This document shows positions 9,529-16,723 of a stretch of DNA of 64,000 nucleotides, piece by piece. Positions within the stretch are counted from its first letter, which is position 1, and the number at the start of each line of letters is the position of its first letter. The position numbers and the translations under genes were made by a program. The notes beneath the pieces are model-generated. The model made no database searches. It had not been told where the DNA came from and worked only from the letters and a program-made list of their open reading frames with translations. This DNA comes from Bacteroidota bacterium. Its GTDB lineage: Bacteria > Bacteroidota > Bacteroidia > Cytophagales > Cyclobacteriaceae. Where the stretch lies: contig JAFDYU010000010.1 in the NCBI GenBank assembly GCA_018267285.1, forward strand, positions 62,001 to 126,000, in the 5' to 3' direction.

Positions 9529-10779
9529 TTACTTCTCCAATAGTTTCTCATAATAGACCACTGTTTCGTAATACCTTTTCAAAGTGTCGAGGTATTGTGA
9601 CTGTGACATGATTAATGTTTCGTATGCGTCTATCACGATGTACAATTCCTCCTTATTCTCTTCATAAGCGAGCATCAGCGTTTCATAGTTTTTACGAAGC
9701 ACCGGGATAATCTTTTTCTCATAATTGTTAACTTGCTGGTTCAGCGTGTTGATTTCATTCACCATTCCTGATGTCATCCCCTGCAACTCGTTTAGAATTG
9801 ATTCTCTTTCCCGCTTCATTGATTCGATCTGGCTGCCCATTCCCTTTATGTTGGATTTGTACATTTTGGATGACCATGGTGCGATAGGTATTGAGATCAT
9901 ACCGAGTAACATGTACTGACTTGGCATCCCCGAACCTCTTGGGATCATGTGATTGTAATTAATCGTAAAATCAGGTCTGGCTTGGTATTTTTCTAGTGCC
10001 TGATTTAATCGCATTGATTGAATGCTTTTATCTATTCTTCTTACATCGCTTCGGCTCTGCGCCAGGATCGCAGTGTCAACAAGTTCAGGTACGAATTGTT
10101 GATATTGAATAGTTGTGTCGATGGAGAACCTAAGGTCTTTCGGGCGATTCATCAGTTGATTTAGCAGGATATTTTTTTGAATGATTTCATTATCATTCAT
10201 CAAAATCATATTCTGAACTTCCAATAATCTCCCTTCCGCCTTATAAATAGTTCCAAGCTTGGATTGGTTGTATGGGTAACGAACCCTGCTTATCTTCAAC
10301 ACAAGCCGGATAATTTCTTCATTTTCTTGGAGGACTTTTTTCTTCTTTTCTAATACCAGCCATTGATAAAAAGCAGTTTTAGCCAAAGCCCTCAGCTCAT
10401 TGTAAGTAAAAGTTTCGCTCGCCTTCTCGATACCCGCTTTAGAATTAAGATACGATTGGTTCGCGCGCAGTTTAGCAGGACTGGTAAACTTCTGCTGAAC
10501 TGAAAGCATGATCTGACCTTTGTCTCTTTCATCGCCTATTTTTGCGCCAGGATAAGGAAACATCCAGGGGCCTCCACCTACTTCAGGAGCCATCAAGCTC
10601 TTTGCACCTGCGGCAAAATTGGTCATCGCTTCAGCCCGGAATCGGTAATCCTTCAGCATCGGATTATTTTCGTTAATTACCTGAAGGATACTGTCAAGTT
10701 TGAATGGTTGCTGAGCCTGTCCTTGCCAAGCCAGTAATATCGAGGCAGCAAGAATAAATATTTTAATGCTTGGTTTCAT
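9529..10779 (-). CDS. cusC: Outer-membrane efflux protein, TolC family
   Basis: I start at the ATG at 10779 (416 residues), which gives a clean signal peptide (IFILAASILLAWQGQAQ). The reported longer start at 10812 lies inside the CusA C-half gene. The mature protein is mostly long amphipathic helices, with the usual TolC opening (FKLDSILQVINENNPML) and repeated helix-turn patterns; it forms the trimeric exit duct of the pump. The start overlaps the end of the CusA C-half gene by 17 bp, so translation is probably coupled. The second Cus operon in the window has no TolC gene, so this one may serve both. Confidence 0.92.
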   Translation of the reverse strand: MKPSIKIFILAASILLAWQGQAQQPFKLDSILQVINENNPMLKDYRFRAEAMTNFAAGAKSLMAPEVGGGPWMFPYPGAKIGDERDKGQIMLSVQQKFTSPAKLRANQSYLNSKAGIEKASETFTYNELRALAKTAFYQWLVLEKKKKVLQENEEIIRLVLKISRVRYPYNQSKLGTIYKAEGRLLEVQNMILMNDNEIIQKNILLNQLMNRPKDLRFSIDTTIQYQQFVPELVDTAILAQSRSDVRRIDKSIQSMRLNQALEKYQARPDFTINYNHMIPRGSGMPSQYMLLGMISIPIAPWSSKMYKSNIKGMGSQIESMKRERESILNELQGMTSGMVNEINTLNQQVNNYEKKIIPVLRKNYETLMLAYEENKEELYIVIDAYETLIMSQSQYLDTLKRYYETVVYYEKLLEK

Positions 10780-12700
10780 GGATTTCGAGTTTGCCGAATT
10801 TTCTGAGTTCATATTCTTTAGTCATTAGAAAAATAAGTGGGGTTACCAAAAGAATGTGCGTTGACGAAGTCAGTACTCCGCCAATCATTGGAAGTACAAT
10901 GGGTTGCATCACATCAGTGCCAACACCGGTAGCCCACAACACTGGAACAAGGCCGAACAAGGCGACTGATACCGTCATTAGTTTTGGTCTTAATCGTTTT
11001 GCCGCTCCTGCAATTACGGATTCTTTTAGTTCAGTGAGCGATATTGACTCACGGGAGTTGCCCTTCAATTCTACCAACTGTCGCATGGCATCATTAAGGT
11101 ATATCACCATCACAACCCCCGTTTCTACTGCAATTCCAAACAAGGCGATGAATCCAACCGCTACAGCAACGGAGAGATGGACGCCATAGAAGTAAATCAT
11201 ATAAGCTCCCCCGATAAGGGCAAAAGGAACTGTGATCAAACTAAAGAAGGCTTCACGAACAGAATTGAATGCGAAGTACAGCGAGAGGAATATAATAATT
11301 AGAACAATTGGAGCTATCAAAGTCAAAGTCTTCTTACTTCGAATTAAGTTTTCGTATTGCCCGCTCCACTCGAGGTAATAACCGTTTGGCAAACTTGTCA
11401 GCTCGCCATTGAGTTTGTCAATCGCTTCTTTTACGGTACTGCCAAGATCGCGGTCCCGAACATTGAACAGAATCGTGCCGCGGAGCATGGCATTCTCAGA
11501 GTTGATCATGGGAGGACCATCTTCGAAACGCAAGTCTGCTACAGCCGAGAGTGGTATTGTCCCTAATGCAGAAGTTTGAATTGGAATTCGATTGAGTTGA
11601 TCCAAACTATTTCTATAGTCTTGTGGAAACCGGACATTTATTGAAAATCGTTGGCGGCCTTCGATGGTGCGGCTGATCGGGGTACCTCCAATAGCAGACT
11701 CTACCATTATGTTTACATCATCAATGTTTAGTCCATATCGCCCGATTTCCTGACGCTTAATGTCCACCACCAAGTACTTGCCTCCTGTAATGGGCTCAAC
11801 ATATAAATCTTTTATTCCTGGTATTCCTTCAAGTGCCGTTTTAACTTTTTCTGAGATTGTGTAAATAGTGTCGAGTCTCTGGCCATAGACTTTCACACCT
11901 ACGTCCGTGCGAATGCCGGTCGCCAACATGTTGATTCGATTGATAATAGGTTGAGTCCATCCATTGACCACGCCTGGTATTTGAAGTTTAGCGTCTAATT
12001 CATTTATAATATCCTTTTTGGAAATACCCTTGCGCCATTCCGATTTTGGTTTTAGCATAATGATTGTCTCGATCATACTAATGGGCGAATTATCGGTTGC
12101 CGTGCTGGCGCGTCCTGCTTTGCCAAGCACTTTGTCAACCTCAGGTACCGAATGAATAATTTTATCCTGCACTTGCAAAATTCTTTTTACTTCAGCATTC
12201 GAAACATCAGGTAATGTGATCGGCATAAAAAGAATGGATTGTTCATCAAGGGGAGGCATGAATTCGGAACCCAGGCTAATGATAAGAGGAACACTGACTG
12301 CCAGTGCTGCTAAGTTGATGCCTATAGTTGTTTTTCTCCATTTCATGCACCACCGAATGACTGGCTCATAGATGTGTTCTAAGACTCGGTTAATCGGATT
12401 TGTGTTTTCATCTTTAAACTTTCCTTTCATGAAAAATGAAATGAGCACAGGTGCCAGTGTTACTACAAGCAAGGCATCTACCAACATGATAAAGGTCTTC
12501 GTATAGGCAAGCGGATGAAATAACTTCCCCTCCTGACCGGTTAACATGAATACCGGAAGAAAGGAGGTGATGATAATGATCGTAGAATAGAAAACACCTC
12601 TTGATACTTGCTTACTGGATTTTTCAATTATAGCGATACGCTCCTCTTCGGTTATCCAGGGTTCTTCTTTTTTACGTGAAAATATTTTGGGGAATTTCAT
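10763..12700 (-). CDS. cusA: CusA-type RND pump, C-terminal half (TM5 onward)
   Basis: A 645-residue product, starting at the ATG at 12700, 11 bp after the stop of the N-half gene; a TTG nine bases upstream is less likely. It begins in the cytoplasmic loop after TM4 (TEEERIAIIEKSSKQVSRGV), then TM5 and TM6 (FLPVFMLTGQEGKLFHPLAY), TM7, the second periplasmic domain and TM8-12. Periplasmic segments retain the Met-containing metal-site region typical of CusA (for example NRINMLATGIRTDVG). With the product of 12712-14004 it makes a complete heavy-metal RND subunit. The split lies in a loop, so both halves could fold and assemble. Confidence 0.92.
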   Translation of the reverse strand: MKFPKIFSRKKEEPWITEEERIAIIEKSSKQVSRGVFYSTIIIITSFLPVFMLTGQEGKLFHPLAYTKTFIMLVDALLVVTLAPVLISFFMKGKFKDENTNPINRVLEHIYEPVIRWCMKWRKTTIGINLAALAVSVPLIISLGSEFMPPLDEQSILFMPITLPDVSNAEVKRILQVQDKIIHSVPEVDKVLGKAGRASTATDNSPISMIETIIMLKPKSEWRKGISKKDIINELDAKLQIPGVVNGWTQPIINRINMLATGIRTDVGVKVYGQRLDTIYTISEKVKTALEGIPGIKDLYVEPITGGKYLVVDIKRQEIGRYGLNIDDVNIMVESAIGGTPISRTIEGRQRFSINVRFPQDYRNSLDQLNRIPIQTSALGTIPLSAVADLRFEDGPPMINSENAMLRGTILFNVRDRDLGSTVKEAIDKLNGELTSLPNGYYLEWSGQYENLIRSKKTLTLIAPIVLIIIFLSLYFAFNSVREAFFSLITVPFALIGGAYMIYFYGVHLSVAVAVGFIALFGIAVETGVVMVIYLNDAMRQLVELKGNSRESISLTELKESVIAGAAKRLRPKLMTVSVALFGLVPVLWATGVGTDVMQPIVLPMIGGVLTSSTHILLVTPLIFLMTKEYELRKFGKLEIHETKH

Positions 12701-12711
12701 GGGTATCAATT

Positions 12712-14004
12712 TTAAAGTTTGCCCGATTTCTTTGCCATTTCTTCTGCATACCTGTGCGAGAGATGCTTGTAAGCATTTTCAGACATGATGATGCCATTAT
12801 CTACAATTACACCGATCGCAAGTGCAATGCCAGTAAGTGACATAATATTGGAGGAGATGTTAAAGGCGTTCAGAAGTATAAAGGCAGTAGCAAGGGTAAT
12901 GGGTATTTGAATGATAATGCTAAGTGCGCTTCGCCAGTGAAACAGAAAAATGATTACTACCAATGACACGACTATCATTTCCTCAATAAGTGTCTCTTTG
13001 ATTGAAGAGACTGATTCTTCAATCAATTCACTGCGATCATACGCAAGATTGAATTTCATTCCTTCCGGGAAGCCTTTCGCTACTTCTAACATTTTCTTTT
13101 TTACTTTCTTGATCACTTCATCAGCATTCTCACCATACCGCATCACAACGATGCCGCCCACCGCTTCACCTTCTCCACTGACATCAAATATTCCAAGTCG
13201 TAATTGTCCGGTCATTTGTACCGTTGCAACATCTTTGATTGTTATGGGAATTGAATTCACAGTCTTCAATGGAATCATTTCAATCGCTTCTACATTTTTG
13301 ATATACCCTGTTGTCTTGATCACATACCCGATATCGTTCAGTTCAAACTTTCTTCCACCCGCCTCATTATTATTGGAGCGAATAGCCTGAATCACTTGTG
13401 GAACAGAAAGACCATAGTAAGTGAGTTTATTGGGATTGACGGTTACCTGATATTGTTTTTCGAAACCTCCGAAAGAAGCTACTTCAGCTACACCAGGAAC
13501 ATTTTGCAATCCAAACTTTATATACCAATCCTGAATAGCACGCTGCTCTCCGAGATCCATGCCGGGAGCCTGTAATGTGTACCAAAGAATATGGCCAACT
13601 CCTGTTCCATCAGGACCGATCGTTGGAACGACACCTTCAGGTAATAATCTGGAGGCATAGTTCAAACGCTCAAGAACCCGCTGACGCGCCCAGTAAACAT
13701 CGACATCGTCTTCAAAGATGACGTACACGAAGCTCATCCCAAACATGGAAGTGCCCCGAACATATTTGATTCTTGGCAAGGCTTGGAGATTTGTAACCAA
13801 TGGGTAGGTAACTTGGTCTTCCATGATTTGCGGACTCCGGCCCATCCATTCTGTGAATACGATCACCTGGTTTTCGGAGAGATCAGGAATAGCATCAATC
13901 TTATTCACCTGAACTGAATGCAGCCCCCAACCAAACAGTCCTGCTGCGATCAACAGAACAATGAATCGATTATGTATCGAATATGAAATGAGTTTTTCAA
14001 TCAT
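12712..14004 (-). CDS. cusA: CusA-type RND pump, N-terminal half (TM1-TM4)
   Basis: A 430-residue product. I use the ATG at 14004 (MIEKLISYSIHNRFIVLL), the normal CusA start, rather than the ATG at 14058. It contains TM1, the first periplasmic domain (IPDLSENQVIVFTEWMGRSP; GPDGTGVGHILWYTL) and TM2-TM4. TM4 retains the essential proton-relay Asp in GVIVDNGIIMSENAYKHL. The gene then stops after a short basic tail. The same break, at the same place, is seen in the second CusA pair (50664-51947). It is driven by the proton motive force and exports Cu(I)/Ag(I) from the periplasm or cytoplasm. Confidence 0.92.
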   Translation of the reverse strand: MIEKLISYSIHNRFIVLLIAAGLFGWGLHSVQVNKIDAIPDLSENQVIVFTEWMGRSPQIMEDQVTYPLVTNLQALPRIKYVRGTSMFGMSFVYVIFEDDVDVYWARQRVLERLNYASRLLPEGVVPTIGPDGTGVGHILWYTLQAPGMDLGEQRAIQDWYIKFGLQNVPGVAEVASFGGFEKQYQVTVNPNKLTYYGLSVPQVIQAIRSNNNEAGGRKFELNDIGYVIKTTGYIKNVEAIEMIPLKTVNSIPITIKDVATVQMTGQLRLGIFDVSGEGEAVGGIVVMRYGENADEVIKKVKKKMLEVAKGFPEGMKFNLAYDRSELIEESVSSIKETLIEEMIVVSLVVIIFLFHWRSALSIIIQIPITLATAFILLNAFNISSNIMSLTGIALAIGVIVDNGIIMSENAYKHLSHRYAEEMAKKSGKL

Positions 14005-14099
14005 GACAAAAGAAAGTAAAGTGAAATACCTTTGAGAAAAAGGATCAAATGGGAGCAAAGAGTCTAAGCTATAGCCGAAGGCTAAAACGACATAAGTCC

Positions 14100-14122
14100 A
14101 TTCTTATCTTTAAAATAAGAAT
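14100..14122. promoter_or_regulatory. Inverted repeat (8-7-8) between the HYC_CC_PP gene and cusA
   Basis: The plus strand reads ATTCTTAT, seven bases, ATAAGAAT, a perfect 8-bp inverted repeat with a 7-base spacer. It lies about 96 bp upstream of the CusA N-half start and 26 bp downstream of the HYC_CC_PP gene. It could be an operator for the copper operon or a weak terminator hairpin for the gene before it; there is no clear T-run next to it, so an operator is somewhat more likely. Confidence 0.4.
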
Positions 14123-14147
14123 CAACTTATTTTGCTCCTGAAAAAAA

Positions 14148-14573
14148 TCAGATGAGAAATGACTGAACGAGTATGGTAATGTCCCGTTCTATTAATGGTG
14201 GTTTATAATTGACGAATTGAACGCGCGCTAAATCTGCGCAAGCATTCATGTCGTCAACAATCTTGACCAAAGGGAGAGAAATGTATTGAGAATCTTTAAC
14301 AATTACCTTCTCCGCGATTTTGGATGCGTATTTATCAGAACCAATTAAAAGGGTGGCATCTTCACAGCAGCCTTTATGACTAATTGAGGAATGGCTTGCG
14401 TTTCTACTGTGATCACATGCGCTGTCTCGCATTTCACATGACCGGGCTTTACCAAAAAAAGCAATGTTCTCGATTTCTCCGCCACAAATATGGAGACTAA
14501 CCGAGTGGCTGATTGAGGACGCCAACACGAATATCGCCAGTAGGCCAGTTAATATGGTGCGCAGGGTTTTCAA
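14148..14573 (-). CDS. HYC_CC_PP-type secreted Cys/His protein
   Basis: A 141-residue protein that begins with TTG at 14573 (no nearby upstream ATG keeps the signal peptide). It has a signal peptide, then LHICGG, a Cys-rich region (CEMRDSACDH; KGCCED) and an end reading NYKPPLIERDITILVQSFLI. This matches the loose HYC..CC..PP pattern of small Bacteroidota secreted proteins found near metal genes. It precedes the copper operon in the same direction. The C-terminal FLI is shared with the small proteins at 52440-52946 and 54482-54853. It probably binds metal in the envelope; the role is unknown. Confidence 0.7.
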   Translation of the reverse strand: MKTLRTILTGLLAIFVLASSISHSVSLHICGGEIENIAFFGKARSCEMRDSACDHSRNASHSSISHKGCCEDATLLIGSDKYASKIAEKVIVKDSQYISLPLVKIVDDMNACADLARVQFVNYKPPLIERDITILVQSFLI

Positions 14574-14794
14574 GTGATTTGTAAATATACGCGAAAATCC
14601 GGGTTTTGGTTCTTACAAAATTGTGGCAAAAAGTTACAGAGTAATAGAATGCCAGATGCGGGCATCAAATATTCCTCCTAAAAATGCTAGTTTAATGGCA
14701 TAACCGGATTGGATGGCCAATTGCTATAGACGCTATAAAACCTAATTCCGGGGAATACGGTCGTAAAATTGAGAAATTCCTTAAGAATGATCCT

Positions 14795-14831
14795 TAGAGA
14801 TGCCCAACTTACCGCTTGCCAGCAAATTGCC
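14795..14831 (-). repeat. 37-bp repeat, copy 1
   Basis: This 37-bp sequence, read on minus as GGCAATTTGCTGGCAAGCGG and then TAA plus 14 more bases, recurs at 34520-34556 with one difference. Here it follows directly on the broken 3' end of the HMA/membrane pseudogene; in copy 2 it forms the end of the lipoprotein gene at 34534-35058 and abuts a degraded SRPBCC gene. Both copies therefore mark junctions of broken genes. It may be the shared 3' end of a lost gene or the end of a vanished mobile element. Confidence 0.7.
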
Positions 14832-14837
14832 GGGTAT

Positions 14838-15336
14838 TCATATAAATGAATAAATTATATACCAAACCCCTGAACCGCTTTTCAATAACATCGTACAACT
14901 ATCGGCAAAACCGCGCAGATTCAACAGTTTGAAGAAAGAGAACACCAGAAAGAACCCGGCCATGAAATTGTTCATGAACATCATGCCGAAAAATTCCTTT
15001 GTGTGCAGACGAGATCGTTGCCACGACTGTAATAAACGCAAAAATCAAAAGAATGGGCTTGTATGTTTCAAACCACGACCTTTCACTTTCCTCTGCTGTT
15101 GCGTGATGGTGATAACTGTGATCAGTTGCATCCTCTTTAATAATATATTTTGTGTTTCGCCCAATGGTATCTTGCAGTTCATCGAGGGAGAGATGGCGCT
15201 GCATTGAAATGATCGCCTTTTGCCCCTCCAGTTTAACCTCTGCCGAAGTGATTTCCGGATTCAGAAGGAGTTGGTGTTTTACCTTTGCAACACAGCCTTC
15301 GCACGTAATTCCTTCTACTGTATAAGAATGAGTCAT
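14838..15336 (-). pseudogene. HMA-domain + MauE/DoxX-like membrane protein, frameshifted and truncated
   Basis: The frame from 15336 begins with an HMA metal-binding domain (VEGITCEGCVAKVKHQLL), a His linker (DHSYHHHATAEE) and a first transmembrane segment (WFETYKPILLIFAFITVV). It then goes off frame near 15010. The expected continuation (FFGMMFMNNFMAGFFLVFSF, then KLLNLRGFADS) is in another frame at about 14900-15000. A further small deletion follows: after FADS the next expected block (YDVIEKRF) is again out of frame, and the rest of the protein is missing up to the 37-bp repeat. Intact relatives couple an HMA domain to a four-TM membrane domain. This copy is dead, though a free HMA peptide could still be made. 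Confidence 0.75.
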
Positions 15337-15431
15337 TTTAAATTTTCATTTGTCTCTTAAAGTAACGCAAACAGTTAAAAAAAGTGCTTACAAAATTCTT
15401 GAAAAGAATTACGCTTTAACAAGAAACCAAA

Positions 15432-15464
15432 GAGCCAGGTCAACGATTTTGCCAACCCGGGCTC
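15432..15464 (-). terminator. Putative terminator after the multicopper oxidase operon
   Basis: On the minus strand GAGCCCGGGT pairs imperfectly with ACCTGGCTC across a 14-base loop, followed by TTTGGTTTCTT. The position, after the multicopper oxidase gene and the 3' scrap of the ARPP-1 gene, suits the end of the TonB receptor/oxidase transcript. One mismatch in the stem lowers certainty. Confidence 0.45.
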
Positions 15465-15479
15465 ATTGGAGTTTGTTCC

Positions 15480-15567
15480 TTACAAAGCTGAAATATGAAT
15501 GACTTGTGTTCCCTTCTTAAACACTTGCCCTTTTTCTTCAATGAATTTTTGCTGCAACTCTGGTGTG
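15480..15567 (-). pseudogene. 3' remnant of an ARPP-1 gene (duplicate of the end of 19315-21264)
   Basis: Twenty-eight codons plus a stop repeat the last residues of the ARPP-1 protein (TPELQQKFIEEKGQVFKKGT, then QVIHISAL) with identical amino acids and only a few silent base changes. No start or other part of the gene is present; upstream sequence is unrelated from 15568. It shows that a second, slightly diverged copy of the ARPP-1 gene once stood next to the multicopper oxidase and was deleted. Confidence 0.85.
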
Positions 15568-15611
15568 CGGATGACTTTCTTTCCTCTTTTCAGTTTCCAT
15601 CATTACATCAA

Positions 15612-16691
15612 TTACATTATTTTATACAAAGAAATCATTCCCGCCACCATGTGGTCATGAACGTGACAGTGAAACTGCCATGTTCCTTGGTTCTCGGCAA
15701 CCATATCTGCCACCAACATGCTGGCAGGCCCGATGGAAATAACATCTTCGCGATAGCCTTTACTCACTACGGTGTTTCCGTGCCAGTGGGCTGTGTGCCA
15801 ATCCACCTCATTTCCTAAAGCAAAAACATACCATCGGATTTTGTCACCCGCATTCATACCAAATTGTTGGTGAGCGAACATTAGCCCGTTAACCGAGTGC
15901 ATCTTATTGCTTTCCTGAAAATCGGGATCGGATTTGATCATCGCATTTTTAGTTGTGGTATATTTTTGAAGGTTCATATCCAAATACAGGCTCGCATTTT
16001 CATCGAACACTGAGAAGAATGCAAATTTCTCCTTATCAACATCTTTGGCCTTGCTGTTGGTAAGCATTCCTTTCTTATACACCACCAGCGGCCCCACCAA
16101 TCCTGCGTAAATATCCATTCCCATATTTTCTGTGACATGGGAATGATACATCCATAAAATAGAACTCCCATCAGCTGAAGTAGGAGCAGCTTGCGATGTA
16201 ACATCCCATTCGTATATGAATGTGCTGTTGGGTGGCACTCCAACAAGCCCCTCGTTGTTGTTATCGTATTTCACACCATGCGGGTGCATGCTTACGGGGA
16301 AACTGGTTTTGTTTTTGAAGGTGACTTTGATTTTATCCCCTTCCTCTGCGCGAAGTACAGGACCGAGAATACCTAATTCGTCATCGTCTTCCGTTACCAC
16401 CGGAGTTGTGAAAGAATTATCGGAATACAACTTATATTTCGCCTTCATGTATTTGTGACCAATGCGATTACTATCGCTAGCCATGAATACCAACTCTTCC
16501 GGTGTGAAAGGTGCATCTGTTACAAGGTTTTTATTCTGGGGTGCATAATCCCATTCAATTTCTTCAGCAGCAACAAAATATTCACGTACCGTCTGTTGTG
16601 GTTCATTCGGTATTAAGACAATTTCGTTTTCTTCCTTACAGGAAAAACCAAAAGGCAGTAGAACACAAAAGAACAGAGCTTTCTTTTTCAT
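15612..16691 (-). CDS. Short multicopper oxidase, lipoprotein
   Basis: A 359-residue lipoprotein (signal ending FSCKEEN). It has two cupredoxin-type domains. The first carries ceruloplasmin-like sequence (LGILGPVLRAEEGDKIKVTF), HPHG at about residue 138 and YHSHV at about 180. The second carries HTAHWHG at about 297 and the type-1 site HCHVHDHMVAGM at about 338-349. All four copper-ligand motifs of a trinuclear centre are present, but the protein is shorter than the usual three-domain enzymes of about 500 residues. It probably oxidises Cu(I) to less toxic Cu(II) in the periplasm. It is 32 bp downstream of the TonB receptor gene, most likely one transcript under the Fur-like boxes. Confidence 0.92.
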   Translation of the reverse strand: MKKKALFFCVLLPFGFSCKEENEIVLIPNEPQQTVREYFVAAEEIEWDYAPQNKNLVTDAPFTPEELVFMASDSNRIGHKYMKAKYKLYSDNSFTTPVVTEDDDELGILGPVLRAEEGDKIKVTFKNKTSFPVSMHPHGVKYDNNNEGLVGVPPNSTFIYEWDVTSQAAPTSADGSSILWMYHSHVTENMGMDIYAGLVGPLVVYKKGMLTNSKAKDVDKEKFAFFSVFDENASLYLDMNLQKYTTTKNAMIKSDPDFQESNKMHSVNGLMFAHQQFGMNAGDKIRWYVFALGNEVDWHTAHWHGNTVVSKGYREDVISIGPASMLVADMVAENQGTWQFHCHVHDHMVAGMISLYKIM

Positions 16692-16723
16692 GAAATGCAG
16701 TGGGTTTATAATTGAAAAATATT

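Noticed and set aside
10763-14004. Treating the split CusA as a sequencing frameshift
   Set aside because: The second operon shows the same break at the same position with a coupled start, so a shared biological split is more likely.
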